Origin: Planctomycetota bacterium
Lineage (GTDB): Bacteria > Planctomycetota > Phycisphaerae > Sedimentisphaerales > Anaerobacaceae
Assembly: GCA_022563885.1 (NCBI GenBank)
Contig: JADFMM010000025.1
Span: 1-38,307 of the forward strand
Reading direction: 5' to 3'
Length of the DNA: 38,307 nt
In this document: positions 1 to 8,754 of the stretch, piece after piece
How positions within the stretch are numbered: position 1 is the stretch's first letter
Layout of the letters: every line of letters begins with the position of its first letter
Made by a program: the position numbers and the translations under genes
The notes under the pieces: generated by a model
The model's input: the letters and a program-made list of their open reading frames with translations, nothing else
Told to the model about the DNA's origin: nothing
Databases searched by the model: none

Positions 1-285
1 CGGTTTTGGCTTGGTGCATTTCCCGGTCACATTCCCGATCGTTGTCGCTGTCGTAATCGTAATCGAAACAGTGAATAGGGGCAATTAGGGGTATCGATTA
101 CGACAACGACAAGCGCTACGCTGATTACGACCACGAGGAATGGTACACGGGCTGGCACCTAAGCGAGAACGATATTGAACCAAGCCGAAGTTTTGGGGGC
201 GAGTTCTACCCAAAAACCGCCCAATTTATGTTACACTTCCACCATGTTTTCGCTTTGGCCATATCCGAAGCAGAGGCCCCATGAT
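1..285. other. Intergenic lead-in with imperfect inverted repeat
   Basis: No gene is supported here. A TTG-initiated extension of the next reading frame runs back to 175, but it has no signal peptide and no ribosome binding site, so I leave it out. The stretch is rich in the word GATTACGA and its complement TCGTAATC. Positions 50-66 and 94-110 are complementary at 15 of 17 bases and could fold into a stem. Similar GATTAC/GTAATC words occur in other gaps of this window, so this may be a member of a dispersed intergenic repeat family and not a promoter element. Confidence 0.5.
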
Positions 286-2826
286 ATGACGTGCACGCGC
301 TTCCTGGCGGTGACTTCCCTCCAAGTCGTCACACTGTGCTCGTTGGCAGTGGGCGACAGTCACGCAGCGGATTTTCCCTCCGCGGTGATTCAGGTCTTCG
401 AAGCATCCTGTTTCGACTGTCACGACCCGGACACGAAGAAGGGCGGGCTCGACCTCACCTCCTTGAAATACGAGCCGACGGACATCGAGAATTTCAAGCG
501 CTGGATCCTCATTCACGACCGCGTCGCCGCCGGCGAGATGCCTCCCAAGAAGAAATCGCGACCGACTGTCGACGAATTGACCGCATTTGCGACTCGTCTA
601 TCCGCGCTGCTCATCGAGTCCGACCGGCAACGTGTCCGACCGGAAGGGCGGGCGACCCAGCGCCGGCTCAATCGCTATGAGTATGAAGAGACGCTACGCG
701 ATCTGCTGTCGTTACCCACCCTGGCCGTCAAGGGCTTTCTCCCCGAGGACGGCCTCGCCCACGGATTCAACAAGATCGGCGACGCGCTCGACGTGTCACA
801 CGTTCAGTTGGCACGCTATCTGAGCGCGGCGGAATTCGCCCTACGTTCGGCCTTGGCGCCCCAGGCCGATCCGCCTGTCACCAGCACGAATCGATATTAC
901 ACCTGGGAGCAACGGGGATTCTGGGGCAAGATCAAGCTGGGAGGGCCTCTGGAACGCCGCACCTTCCCGGTCGTTGATCTGGAACTGCAGACCGAGATCA
1001 TGGCTCAGAAACGCCCACGTCGACCCGAGGGGCGGACGGCGGAGCAGAAGGAACGCGAGTCCATGGTGCTCGTCGTGAGCACCTATGAGCCGACGGAGAT
1101 CCGTTTTGATGGATTTCGCGCCCCCCTGTCCGGACGGTATCGGCTGAGGCTCTGCGCCAACAGCATCTGGGTGGCCAAGGACTACCGGAGTGTCTCGCGG
1201 GGGCGCCGTAATGAACCCATCACGATGTACTCCGACACCTCGCCGCGAATTCTCCGCAAATTGGGAAGCTTCGACGTGGGACCCGAACCCACCATCCGCG
1301 AACTGGACGTCTGGTTGCTCAAGGGTGAAACGATCCGTCCGGATGCGGCTCGCTTTTTTCGTTCGCGTCCCCCCCACAACGGCAATCCCTTCATGACGGA
1401 GGAAGGCATGCCGGGCGTTGCCTTCCGGTGGTTGGAAGTCGAGGGTCCGATCGTCGATGAATGGCCCCCGCCCGGGCACAAGACCCTGTTCGGCGATCTC
1501 GCGCTCCGTGATGCCGACGGCAGTGTCGAGGTCATCTCCGATTCCCCCGCTGCGGACGCCCGGACGCTGCTTGCGCGTTTCCTGACGAAGGCCTACCGCC
1601 GGCCGGTCGAGGCCGGCGAAGTCGAACGCTTTGCAAACATCGTCGCCGACGCACGGGCTGAGGGATATTCATGGACGGATGCCATGATCGCGGCCTACAC
1701 GGGCGTCCTGTGCTCTCCCCGTTTTCTCTATTTCCAGGCAGGTCCCGGCAAACTCGACGCATTCGCGCTGGCGGAACGGCTTTCCTATTTCTTGTGGAAC
1801 ACGCGGCCGGATGACGAGTTGCGATCTATGGCAAACTCAAGCCGACTCGGCCAATCGGGCATTCTGCACGGTCAGGTCGAACGCATGTTGAACGACCCGC
1901 GTTCTCGACAGTTCGTAGATGCCTTCCTCGACTACTGGCTCGACCTGCGCTTTGTCGCCAGCACGGCGCCGAACACAGAACTCTATCCCGACTACCAACT
2001 GGACGACCTATTGGTAGAATCCATGATCGAGGAAACGGAGTCCTTCTTCGGCCACCTCATCAAAGAGAACCTCGGCACCGTAAACTTGATCGATTCCGAA
2101 TTCGCCATGCTCAACGAACGACTGGCCACACACTACGCAGTGAGCGGCGTAAAGGGCGTCGATATTCGAGCGGTTGCCCTGGCGTCGTCCAGCGTCAGGG
2201 GTGGTTTGCTGACGCAGGCCAGCATTCTAAAAGTCACCGCCAACGGCACCACGACCTCCCCGGTCAAACGGGGCGCCTGGATCATGGATCGCATCCTGGG
2301 AATGCCGCCGCCCCCGCCGCCGCCCGGCGTGCCCGCGGTCGAGCCCGATACCCGCGGGGCCACCACTATTCGCGAACAACTGGCCAAGCATCGAAACCAG
2401 AGATCCTGCAACGTATGTCACCGTAAGATCGATCCGGCCGGTTTCGCCCTGGAGAGTTTTGACGTCATGGGGGGATGGCGCGAGCGGTATCGATCGCTGG
2501 GCGAAGGCGAAAAGGTCGAGGGCATCGGACACAACGGCATTCGGTATCGGTTTTCACTTGGCCCCGGCATCGACCCCAGCGGCGTGCTGCCCGACGACAG
2601 ATCCTTTTCCAACATCATCGAACTCAAGGCCCTGCTGGCCCGCGACGAAGCCCTGCTGGCCCGCAACCTGGTGCGGCAACTCATCATCTACGCCACCGGT
2701 GCCCCCATCGGGTTCTCCGACCGCCAGGCGATCGAAAAGATCCTTGCAGACAGCCGCTCCAACGGCTACGGTATTAGGAGCCTTATCCACAATATCGTGC
2801 AGAGCCCGCTGTTTTTGAACAGATGA
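286..2826 (+). CDS. DUF1592-family multi-domain c-type cytochrome (PSCyt1/DUF1587/DUF1595/DUF1592/DUF1588/DUF1585)
   Basis: An exported 846-residue protein typical of Planctomycetota and relatives. I chose ATG 286 because it follows an AGAGG box at 272-276 and begins a good Sec signal peptide ([15 protein letters not shown]..., cleaved near SHA-ADF). ATG 244 is an alternative. A heme-binding motif C42-F-D-C45-H46 opens the PSCyt1 domain, followed by an MPPK segment. A DUF1587 region ([16 protein letters not shown]) comes next, then DUF1595 and DUF1592 ([16 protein letters not shown]), DUF1588 with VKRGAWI, a polyproline run and a second C708-N-V-C711-H712, and DUF1585 at the end. These families are linked to periplasmic redox chemistry, but substrates are unknown. 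The stop codon overlaps the start of the DUF1552 gene (ATGA), so the two are probably translated together. Confidence 0.9.
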   Translation: MTCTRFLAVTSLQVVTLCSLAVGDSHAADFPSAVIQVFEASCFDCHDPDTKKGGLDLTSLKYEPTDIENFKRWILIHDRVAAGEMPPKKKSRPTVDELTAFATRLSALLIESDRQRVRPEGRATQRRLNRYEYEETLRDLLSLPTLAVKGFLPEDGLAHGFNKIGDALDVSHVQLARYLSAAEFALRSALAPQADPPVTSTNRYYTWEQRGFWGKIKLGGPLERRTFPVVDLELQTEIMAQKRPRRPEGRTAEQKERESMVLVVSTYEPTEIRFDGFRAPLSGRYRLRLCANSIWVAKDYRSVSRGRRNEPITMYSDTSPRILRKLGSFDVGPEPTIRELDVWLLKGETIRPDAARFFRSRPPHNGNPFMTEEGMPGVAFRWLEVEGPIVDEWPPPGHKTLFGDLALRDADGSVEVISDSPAADARTLLARFLTKAYRRPVEAGEVERFANIVADARAEGYSWTDAMIAAYTGVLCSPRFLYFQAGPGKLDAFALAERLSYFLWNTRPDDELRSMANSSRLGQSGILHGQVERMLNDPRSRQFVDAFLDYWLDLRFVASTAPNTELYPDYQLDDLLVESMIEETESFFGHLIKENLGTVNLIDSEFAMLNERLATHYAVSGVKGVDIRAVALASSSVRGGLLTQASILKVTANGTTTSPVKRGAWIMDRILGMPPPPPPPGVPAVEPDTRGATTIREQLAKHRNQRSCNVCHRKIDPAGFALESFDVMGGWRERYRSLGEGEKVEGIGHNGIRYRFSLGPGIDPSGVLPDDRSFSNIIELKALLARDEALLARNLVRQLIIYATGAPIGFSDRQAIEKILADSRSNGYGIRSLIHNIVQSPLFLNR

Positions 2827-4199
2827 TCGAGGTTCCCATTATGGCAAAACACCCCTCTTGTCGAGCACATTTGGCCCCCTCCATCGTCACGCGGTCGGCA
2901 CTGTCCCGGCGTAGATTTCTGCGGGGAGCCGGCGTCGCACTCACACTGCCACTCTTGGACGCCATGCGCCCTGCCTTCGCGGAGGTGGCAAAGTCCGGGG
3001 CCTCTCCCGAAGCGGCCGCGACGCCGCGTCGCATGTTCGCGATTTGCAACAACCTCGGTCTGCTGCCGGACGAGTTCTTTCCCACCACCGCCGGCCGAGA
3101 CTACCAGCTCTCCCCATATCTCGAGACACTGCAACGCCATCGCAACGACTTCACCGTGTTTAGCGGCGTCTGGCATCCCGATGTCGACGGCGGACACCCC
3201 GCGGATAACTGCTTTCTCACGGCCGCGCCCCACCCGGGCCGCGGCGGATTTCGCAACACCATCTCCCTCGATCAATACATCGGCGAACAGATTGGGCCGC
3301 TCACCCGCTTTCCCTCCTTGAGCCTGGGCGTCAACGTGCAAAAGGGCATGCGAAGTCTCTCGTGGACGCCGTCCGGCGTGCTGATCCCCTGCGAAGAGAG
3401 TGTCGCCGGCGTCTTCAAGCGGCTGTTCGTCCAGGGCACCCCGGAGGAGACCGCGGCGCAGCTCAGGAAGCTCAAGCTGGGTCACAGCATACTCGACGCC
3501 GTCGGCGGCCAGGCGAAGTCACTCCAGCGGGACATCGGTCCCCGTGACAGAGAACGACTCGATCAGTACTTCACCAGCGTCCGTGAACTCGAAAAGCGTA
3601 TGATCATGTCACGCGAGTGGGAACAGAAGGCAAAGCCCCGGGTCAGCGTACCCATGCCCCTCGACCCGGAGCATCCGAAGGCCTACATGGAGAAGGTCCG
3701 CCTCATGTATGACATGGCCCGGCTGGCCTTCGAGACCGACTCCACCCGATCCATCGCGCTGCTGCTCGACGGCGTAAATTCCCCGGCGATCGACGTCGAG
3801 GGCATCGAGATCACCGACGGCTATCACAACCTCTCACACCATGGCAAGAGAGAAAAGAAACTCGCGCAACTGCGTGCGATTGACCAATGGCACATGCGGC
3901 TCCTGGATGATCTGTTCACACAACTCAAAGCCGTGCAAGAGGACAACGACACCCTGCTGGACCGCACCATGATCCTGTACGGCACCAACCTCGGCAACGC
4001 GAACACGCACGTGACCACCAATCTTCCCACGCTCTTCGCCGGCGGCGGATTCAAGCATGGCCAACACCTGGCCTTCGACCGCGAGAACAACTACCCGCTT
4101 CCCAACCTCTTCGTCTCCATGCTCCAGCGCATGGGATTCGAAACCGATCGCTTCGCCTCCAGCACGGGGACGATGCGCGGGCTGGAGATGGTGGGGTGA
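2823..4199 (+). CDS. DUF1552 protein with Tat signal, partner of the upstream DUF1592 cytochrome
   Basis: A 458-residue protein of the DUF1552 family. The N-terminus carries a twin-arginine signal, [10 protein letters not shown] followed by [11 protein letters not shown], so it should leave the cytoplasm folded through the Tat system. The first ATG (2823) overlaps the TGA of the preceding gene. A second ATG at 2841 would shorten it by six residues and cannot be excluded. Family features include the ICNNLG segment after the signal and a C-terminal stretch [13 protein letters not shown] with LPTLFAGGG, recalling the alkaline-phosphatase/sulfatase-like fold of the DUF1501/DUF1552 group. DUF1592 and DUF1552 genes are usually neighbours in PVC genomes, and a second such pair lies at 19.6-24.4 kb. 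The biochemical role is not established. Confidence 0.9.
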   Translation: MIEVPIMAKHPSCRAHLAPSIVTRSALSRRRFLRGAGVALTLPLLDAMRPAFAEVAKSGASPEAAATPRRMFAICNNLGLLPDEFFPTTAGRDYQLSPYLETLQRHRNDFTVFSGVWHPDVDGGHPADNCFLTAAPHPGRGGFRNTISLDQYIGEQIGPLTRFPSLSLGVNVQKGMRSLSWTPSGVLIPCEESVAGVFKRLFVQGTPEETAAQLRKLKLGHSILDAVGGQAKSLQRDIGPRDRERLDQYFTSVRELEKRMIMSREWEQKAKPRVSVPMPLDPEHPKAYMEKVRLMYDMARLAFETDSTRSIALLLDGVNSPAIDVEGIEITDGYHNLSHHGKREKKLAQLRAIDQWHMRLLDDLFTQLKAVQEDNDTLLDRTMILYGTNLGNANTHVTTNLPTLFAGGGFKHGQHLAFDRENNYPLPNLFVSMLQRMGFETDRFASSTGTMRGLEMVG

Positions 4200-4541
4200 A
4201 ACAGTGGCTAGTGGCTGGTGAAGAGTGAATAGTGAAGAATGAAAAGTAGTCGGTAGGTTTGTCGTCCGTGATCTAGGACCTGCTCTCCGCGATCAGTAGC
4301 CGGAGCCACTGACTCGCTGTTTCCCATCGCCTTTATCGGGGATTTCCTTGTCCCTTTAACACCGACCTTTTATGCTGTGTTATGCTGGTGACAGACAGAG
4401 AGAAGACTACGAACGAGACACTTCGGCAGTCGGAAATCCGAATTGTCGACAAGTGGATGTAGCAACGAAGGAATCCCGTCCGCAGTGTGACGGGCAATTC
4501 CATTCTCGCGATGACCGACTTTGGGGGTGGAGGACCTGAGT
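4200..4541. other. Intergenic region with AGTG-rich tract and hairpin
   Basis: No gene is supported. Immediately after the DUF1552 stop, 4203-4250 is a run of AGTGGCTAGTGG/AGTGAATAGTGAAG-like words, a simple degenerate repeat similar in position to the ATCAGT-rich tracts after other stops in this window. At 4471-4500 a stem can form: CCCGTC (4475-4480) pairs with GACGGG (4489-4494), extended by GAAT/ATTC. This lies about 40 bases upstream of the next start, so it could be a 5' leader structure of the GLUG gene. It lacks the U-run of an intrinsic terminator. Confidence 0.4.
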
Positions 4542-5639
4542 ATGGTGCCAGACAGACCGCGCCGAAACCGGCGCATGATCCCTTACCTGATTCTGCTTGG
4601 TCTTGTTTGCCTCCCTAGCTATGCGCAGTACAGCGGTGGAACCGGCACGCCCGAGGATGCCTACCAGATTGCCACGGCTCAGGACTTGGTGGACCTGGGC
4701 GACAATCCCAATGATTATGACAAACATTTCATTCTCACCGCGGAAATTGATTTGTCTGGATATACATTCAATCAGGCAATTATTGCCCCGGATACAGAGC
4801 CGAGCTCACCAGGTTTCTTTCACGGGACCGTGTTCTCCGGATCATTCGACGGAAATGGCCATAGCATCTTAAATTTGGTGATAACCGGGAGAGCTTACCT
4901 GGGTCTATTTGGACAGATCGGTTCGCAAGCCAAAGCCAGCAACCTAGGCATCGTGGACGTGAACGTGATCAGTATCGGTGCGGATCACGACAACATCGGT
5001 GGGCTTGTTGGAGAAAACTTTGGCAGTGTGGTCAACTGTTACAGTAGCGGCACCGTCACAGGAGAAGCATATGTCGGCGGCCTCGTGGGCGTGAATAGCG
5101 GCAGCATCCGCACGAGCTTCAGCACCGGCACAGTCATTGGAGGTCTTGCCGGCGGCCTCGTGGGATATAGCTGGGGCGGGACCATCACCGCGAGCTATAG
5201 CACCGGCACCGTCACTGGAGTGAGCGATGTCGGCGGCCTCGTAGGCAGCAATAGTGGCAGCATCACCACGAGCTACAGCACTGGCAATGTCACAGGAAAC
5301 GGTGGTGTCGGTGGTCTTGTGGGCATTAGCTTCGACAGTATCACCGCGAGCTACAGTACGGGCTCAGTTACAGGATTTGATGATGTCGGCGGTCTCGTGG
5401 GCAGCGACTGGTTTGGCACGGGCGTTGTTACCTCAAGTTTCTGGGACAGGGAGGCATCTGCGCGGGGCGGTAGCGATGGCGGCACTGGACTAACCACGGT
5501 CCTGATGCAGGATCTTGACACATTCCTTAAGGCAGGGTGGGACTTCATGAACGAAAACGAAAATGGCACCGAGGACATCTGGTGGATACTCGACGGCCAA
5601 GACTATCCACGATTGTGGTGGGAGCTTGATGAACCTTAA
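4542..5639 (+). CDS. Secreted GLUG-repeat protein
   Basis: A 365-residue exported protein. ATG 4542 is preceded by GGAGG at 4528-4532; a TTG 21 bases upstream is unlikely. The N-terminus has basic residues (RPRRNRR), a hydrophobic stretch and a likely cleavage site after PSYA. The mature start (GTGTPEDAYQIATAQDL) is the classic opening of GLUG-motif proteins, which fold as right-handed beta-helices. Six GGLVG cores spaced about 24-26 residues apart follow (roughly residues 153-288), alternating with SYSTGTVTG-like strands. The C-terminal WWILDGQDYPRLWWE is the usual closing motif. No dockerin or sorting signal is visible after it. GLUG proteins are surface-exposed or secreted and are often adhesin-like; a specific ligand cannot be named. 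Confidence 0.85.
   Translation: MVPDRPRRNRRMIPYLILLGLVCLPSYAQYSGGTGTPEDAYQIATAQDLVDLGDNPNDYDKHFILTAEIDLSGYTFNQAIIAPDTEPSSPGFFHGTVFSGSFDGNGHSILNLVITGRAYLGLFGQIGSQAKASNLGIVDVNVISIGADHDNIGGLVGENFGSVVNCYSSGTVTGEAYVGGLVGVNSGSIRTSFSTGTVIGGLAGGLVGYSWGGTITASYSTGTVTGVSDVGGLVGSNSGSITTSYSTGNVTGNGGVGGLVGISFDSITASYSTGSVTGFDDVGGLVGSDWFGTGVVTSSFWDREASARGGSDGGTGLTTVLMQDLDTFLKAGWDFMNENENGTEDIWWILDGQDYPRLWWELDEP
4998..5403 (+). repeat. GLUG-coding tandem DNA repeat
   Basis: Imperfect tandem units of roughly 72-78 bases encode the GLUG repeats. Each unit has a GGCGGCCTCGTGGG-like core followed by AGCATCACC..GAGCTACAGCAC. The copies at about 5150-5400 are especially similar in DNA, which makes slippage or recombination, and hence copy-number variation between strains, plausible. 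Confidence 0.7.
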
Positions 5640-5958
5640 GGGGGCATCCTGGCGGCAATTCCGGTGTCAGTTTGAGACTGCGACCCTTGCTTCAGGGACG
5701 ATTCATGGCGCCCTTATTGATACGGAGAGTTATCTTTAGGTCGTGAGTCAGAACAATCCATCTCAACTCGGTTCGCTCAAAGCGCTAGCCACCCGCACGC
5801 CTGCAAGCAGGATGCCACTGTGACGAAAGATAACCCTCGGCGATTGCGTTTCTCAGCCGCCTTTGATATAGTTGTCACTGTATGGAGACCGCCGAGACGC
5901 GCGGGAATACCAGCGTGTCCAGTATCAGCCCGTCTCTTCGATATTAAGGAGAAAGAGT
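5640..5958. other. Intergenic region upstream of toxin-antitoxin pair
   Basis: No coding region is supported. GTTATCTTT (5729-5737) and AAAGATAAC (5826-5834) are exact 9-base inverted copies about 90 bases apart; their meaning is unclear. An AAGGAG box lies at 5946-5951, just before the DUF433 start. The promoter of the toxin-antitoxin pair should be here, but no convincing -35/-10 pair could be fixed by eye. Confidence 0.4.
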
Positions 5959-6192
5959 ATGAACTGGCGAGATCGAATCATGTCGGACCCTAACGTCTGT
6001 CACGGCAAGCCGTGCATCAAAGGGTCCCGGGTGATGGTTTCGGTAATCATTGACAATCTGGCCACGGGCGAGAGTCACGAGACCATCATGCGAGGTTACA
6101 ACGTCGAGGAAGAAGACATTCATGCAGCTCTGCACTACGTCGCAGACCTTGCTCGAGATCGCGTCGTCGTACTCCCCAGCGGAGACGCGTGA
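5959..6192 (+). CDS. DUF433 antitoxin of a VapBC-like pair
   Basis: A 77-residue protein of the DUF433 family. The start at 5959 follows AAGGAG at 5946-5951; the upstream in-frame extension to 5872 lacks a binding site and looks non-coding. The sequence has the family plan: MNWRDRIMSDPNVCHGKP, then CIKGSRVMVSVIIDNLA and a C-terminal helix DIHAALHYVADLARD. These are winged-helix-like DNA-binding proteins usually encoded directly before a DUF5615 PIN-like protein, as here. The stop overlaps the next start (GTGA), so toxin and antitoxin are translationally coupled. The antitoxin role is inferred from family and context. Confidence 0.88.
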   Translation: MNWRDRIMSDPNVCHGKPCIKGSRVMVSVIIDNLATGESHETIMRGYNVEEEDIHAALHYVADLARDRVVVLPSGDA

Positions 6193-6566
6193 TTAAGTTT
6201 AAGGTTGATGAGAATCTCCATTCCGATGCTGCTGACTTGCCACGCGATCACGGCCACGATGCACTGACGGTCTTCGACCAGGGACTGCGAGGACAGCCGG
6301 ATTCAGACATCGCCAGCGTCTGCCGGCGCGAGGCACGGACCATCGTGACGCTGGATCTCGACTTCTCGGACATTCGCGTCTATCCACCCGAAGACTATGA
6401 GGGCATCATCGTATTACGATTGAACGACCAGAGCCGAGCGTCCATGCTACAAGGTCTCGGCCGGATCATTCCGCTGTTCGAAAATGAGTCGCTGGCTGGG
6501 CATTTGTGGATCGTTGATGAGCATCAAATCCGCATCCGGGGAGCGAGCCAATCGGGATCGCCATAG
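6189..6566 (+). CDS. DUF5615 PIN-like nuclease, putative toxin
   Basis: A 125-residue protein starting at GTG 6189 within the GTGA overlap with the DUF433 stop. The family signature is clear: an N-terminal KVDENLHSDAA with the D-E-N acidic motif near residue 7, then GHDALTVFDQGLRG and R..ARTIVTLDLDFSD, which supplies further acidic residues of the PIN-like active site. DUF5615 proteins resemble VapC toxins, thought to cut RNA using a metal held by acidic residues. The expected acidic residues appear present, so the gene looks intact. Whether it is toxic in vivo cannot be told from sequence. The last residues (RGASQSGSP) are less family-like. Confidence 0.85.
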   Translation: MIKFKVDENLHSDAADLPRDHGHDALTVFDQGLRGQPDSDIASVCRREARTIVTLDLDFSDIRVYPPEDYEGIIVLRLNDQSRASMLQGLGRIIPLFENESLAGHLWIVDEHQIRIRGASQSGSP

Positions 6567-6624
6567 TAGGGTCTGCTGCGCGTACAGATGGCGTCATTCC
6601 AAATCCAAAATTCGCAATGGACAA

Positions 6625-7308
6625 ATGACTATGAAACGCTCAAGACCGCACAGAGGAAAGCGTGCCCTCCTTTCTGTACTTGTCGTGCTGTTGCTCTTCG
6701 TTCCCGTCGCCCTGCCCCTGCCCTTGGTCGGGCGAGTCGACGATTTTCAGGATGGCACAACGATGGCGTGGGCAGGAGGGCAGCCTGCCTATACAACGCC
6801 GATGCCTGTGCCCGAAGGCGGTCCGCAGGGTGAGAATGACGGGTTCTTGCACGTGAGTGTCGATGGTTTTCACCTGGGGACGAAAAACTCGAGTCTCAGT
6901 TGGACCGGTGACTACCTGAGCGGGGGTGTGACCGCCATCGAAATGGATCTGGTGCATCTGGCCGAGAATCCGGATTTGCGAGTTCGACTCTTGTTGTTCG
7001 GTCCCGGCGGTGCGTTCGCCACGCGACTCCATTTCCTGCCGGCGTCTCGGGAACAGGGCAGTTGGACCCATGCCTTCTTCAGCCTCAAGGCTGCCGATTT
7101 AACCTATTTGTCGAGAGGAACCGGGGTGGTGGAGGATACTCTGCGTCAGGTCACGACCCTGCTGATCCGTCACGACCAGGAGACGCCCTCGCTGCCGGGC
7201 ACCCATCCACCGCACATCGTGGCCTCCACTGGCATCGACAATATCAGGGCCGTGCTTCGCCCCTATGATGTCGCCTGGACCTTCGCGGCACCAAGCTCGC
7301 AATCCTAA
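6625..7308 (+). CDS. Secreted jelly-roll-like (laminin-B-type) protein
   Basis: A 227-residue protein. I place the start at ATG 6625 (ATG 6631 is equally possible) because the basic KRSRPHRGKR followed by LLSVLVVLLLFVPVALPL forms a signal peptide. The longer reading frame back to 6484 overlaps the DUF5615 gene and is not family-like. The mature region opens with VDDFQDGTTMAWAGG and continues with NDGFLHVSVDGF, WTGDYLSGGVTAIEMDLVHL, RVRLLLFGPGG and a closing TGIDNIRAV. This layout matches a family of secreted beta-sandwich proteins in PVC bacteria and cyanobacteria that often carry a PEP-CTERM tail. No such tail is visible here: the chain stops soon after the DNIRA strand. Possible ligands are carbohydrate or calcium, but none can be assigned. 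Confidence 0.6.
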   Translation: MTMKRSRPHRGKRALLSVLVVLLLFVPVALPLPLVGRVDDFQDGTTMAWAGGQPAYTTPMPVPEGGPQGENDGFLHVSVDGFHLGTKNSSLSWTGDYLSGGVTAIEMDLVHLAENPDLRVRLLLFGPGGAFATRLHFLPASREQGSWTHAFFSLKAADLTYLSRGTGVVEDTLRQVTTLLIRHDQETPSLPGTHPPHIVASTGIDNIRAVLRPYDVAWTFAAPSSQS

Positions 7309-7312
7309 TAGA

Positions 7313-7495
7313 CTCGAGGCCACCGATGGGTTCGAAGCGGACAGGCATCTGGTAGGGAGCGAAGATCCCACATGGATGCTGCATCTGTGGAAACGCTATC
7401 AGGTCATCGTGCCCGGCTATGCGACACATCCCTTTGAAATCATCGCCCAGGGTCCGGATCCGAGCACCGATACGGTCCTCTTGTCGGTCCCTTAA
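7313..7495 (+). pseudogene. Cupredoxin-like domain fragment
   Basis: Directly after the jelly-roll gene, in the +1 frame, an open stretch encodes ATDGFEADRHLVGSEDPTW followed by KRYQVIVPGYATHPFEIIA and DTVLLSVP. The pattern YQVxVPxYxxHPFEIIAxG, then DTVLLS, resembles the copper-site region of small cupredoxin-like secreted proteins. There is no start codon with a binding site, no signal peptide and no C-terminal half, so it looks like a remnant. Its frame overlaps the end of the upstream gene. A frameshifted C-terminal extension of that gene is possible but less likely, because the upstream protein already has its normal family ending. The final TAA overlaps the stop of the reverse-strand prepilin-like gene. 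Confidence 0.35.
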
Positions 7496-8370
7496 TACAC
7501 CGGCGAGTACTTTGGCCCGTAGCCCAACTTGCCCCAGATGGCCTTTTGCATCTTGTACAAATCCTGGTAGTCCGCCTCGGATTCAGGCTGCATCTGGTGC
7601 AAATCGCGTGCACTGCGGCCGGGAATAGCGGCTTTCTTGCCGTAGTCCAGTGTTTTCTTGCCGAAGTACTTCCAGTAGTCAGAGTGCCCATCTGCGAACG
7701 ACACATTCGTCCCGTCTCCGTGCCGCACAAAGGGTGGGTCCCACCAGCGGTCATTCACGTAATGGGTCGCATAGCTGTCGGGCGTAATCCGTCCTTCATC
7801 CAAGAACACTATCCTCAGGGCTGGGGCAGGGGACCTGATGTCCGTTCTCTTCTTGATCCAGAGTACCGTGCTGCCTACTCTCGTACCGACGTTGCCGTTG
7901 GAAGTGCCAGTCCTGGGGATGCCATTCATGGAATCGGTGATGGTATAGGTCCGCATCTCTCCACGCATACCCGTCGGGCATCGGTACAGCTTCTCCTTAC
8001 CGGTATAGGTGAATAAGGCACCGGCTCGAATAGCCTGTTTTTGCATCTCCTCGGGCAGATTGGTGCCCTCCCAAAAATCGTCGATATCGTCGCCCGTCCA
8101 GTATTTCTCACCATCGTGATGACCCCCTCTAGGTGTAGGTGCCAGGCCGTCTGCACCGTTTGCCGCCTCACCGTTGACGATTCTTTCGTCATTGTCATTC
8201 GCATACATGTCCCAGGCAAGCTGTAGCTGCTTCAGATTGCTGAGGCAAACCGCACGCTGACCCTGCTCCCTGGCCTTAGTCAGAGCGGGCATCAACACAG
8301 CCATTAGTATGGCGATAATGGAAATGACGACCAGGAGTTCTATCAGGGTAAATGCTTCTCGCCTTCTCAT
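7492..8370 (-). CDS. Prepilin-type (pseudopilin-like) protein with H-x9-DG tail
   Basis: A 292-residue protein with a type IV prepilin cleavage/methylation signal, [18 protein letters not shown], and the F/T/L/I/E pattern recognised by prepilin peptidase. The inner ATG at 8370 is favoured because a GGAG box sits 7 bases before it; ATG 8376 would be only one base from the box. After the hydrophobic helix comes the planctomycete-style segment [20 protein letters not shown]. The C-terminal [14 protein letters not shown] gives the H-x9-DG motif typical of these paralogs. Such proteins are numerous in Planctomycetota and may form pseudopili or surface filaments; individual roles are unknown. It is the only sizeable reverse-strand gene in the first 33 kb and is divergent from the sulfatase downstream. 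Confidence 0.88.
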   Translation of the reverse strand: MRRREAFTLIELLVVISIIAILMAVLMPALTKAREQGQRAVCLSNLKQLQLAWDMYANDNDERIVNGEAANGADGLAPTPRGGHHDGEKYWTGDDIDDFWEGTNLPEEMQKQAIRAGALFTYTGKEKLYRCPTGMRGEMRTYTITDSMNGIPRTGTSNGNVGTRVGSTVLWIKKRTDIRSPAPALRIVFLDEGRITPDSYATHYVNDRWWDPPFVRHGDGTNVSFADGHSDYWKYFGKKTLDYGKKAAIPGRSARDLHQMQPESEADYQDLYKMQKAIWGKLGYGPKYSPVY

Positions 8371-8754
8371 AATCATACTCCTTCACTGCTGAAATGGATG
8401 AGAATACTGGAACCTCGATTGCACATGCAGTCGTCAGTATACCACAGGGATCTGACGAATCAAGAGAGGAAAAGGCCCCGCAACTGTTGCATGTGCCGCG
8501 ACTGTGATCATTTGATCCAGAATACCCGTCTGGGGCGCCGGCGGGTGCAGTGATGACGGGGACCGGCCGCGATTGCATTTGTCGGTCGCCGCGGGTAGGG
8601 TGATCGCTGTCAGCCGCCAGGAGATCGCCGAGGCCCGGGGATACGCCGGGGTCTACGGTCCCCCTCGGTCTCTTGTGCGGGGTAGAGCCGACCTGGGCAA
8701 CTAACAAATAGACAGGCAAAACAACGGCAAAAAAGGCCATCGGAGGATCAATAA
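8371..8754. other. Divergent intergenic region
   Basis: This 384-base gap separates the reverse prepilin-like gene from the forward sulfatase gene and must hold both promoters. The sulfatase has a good GGAGG at 8742-8746. A reverse reading frame across 8740-8381 begins with a hydrophobic MAFFAVVLPVYLLVAQVG, but it has no binding site, matches no family I know, and runs out of frame into the prepilin gene. I do not annotate it. Confidence 0.45.

Noticed and set aside
8276-8740. Reverse frame with hydrophobic start upstream of the prepilin-like gene
   Set aside because: It has no ribosome binding site and no known domain, and it overlaps the prepilin gene out of frame. It could be reconsidered if conserved in relatives.
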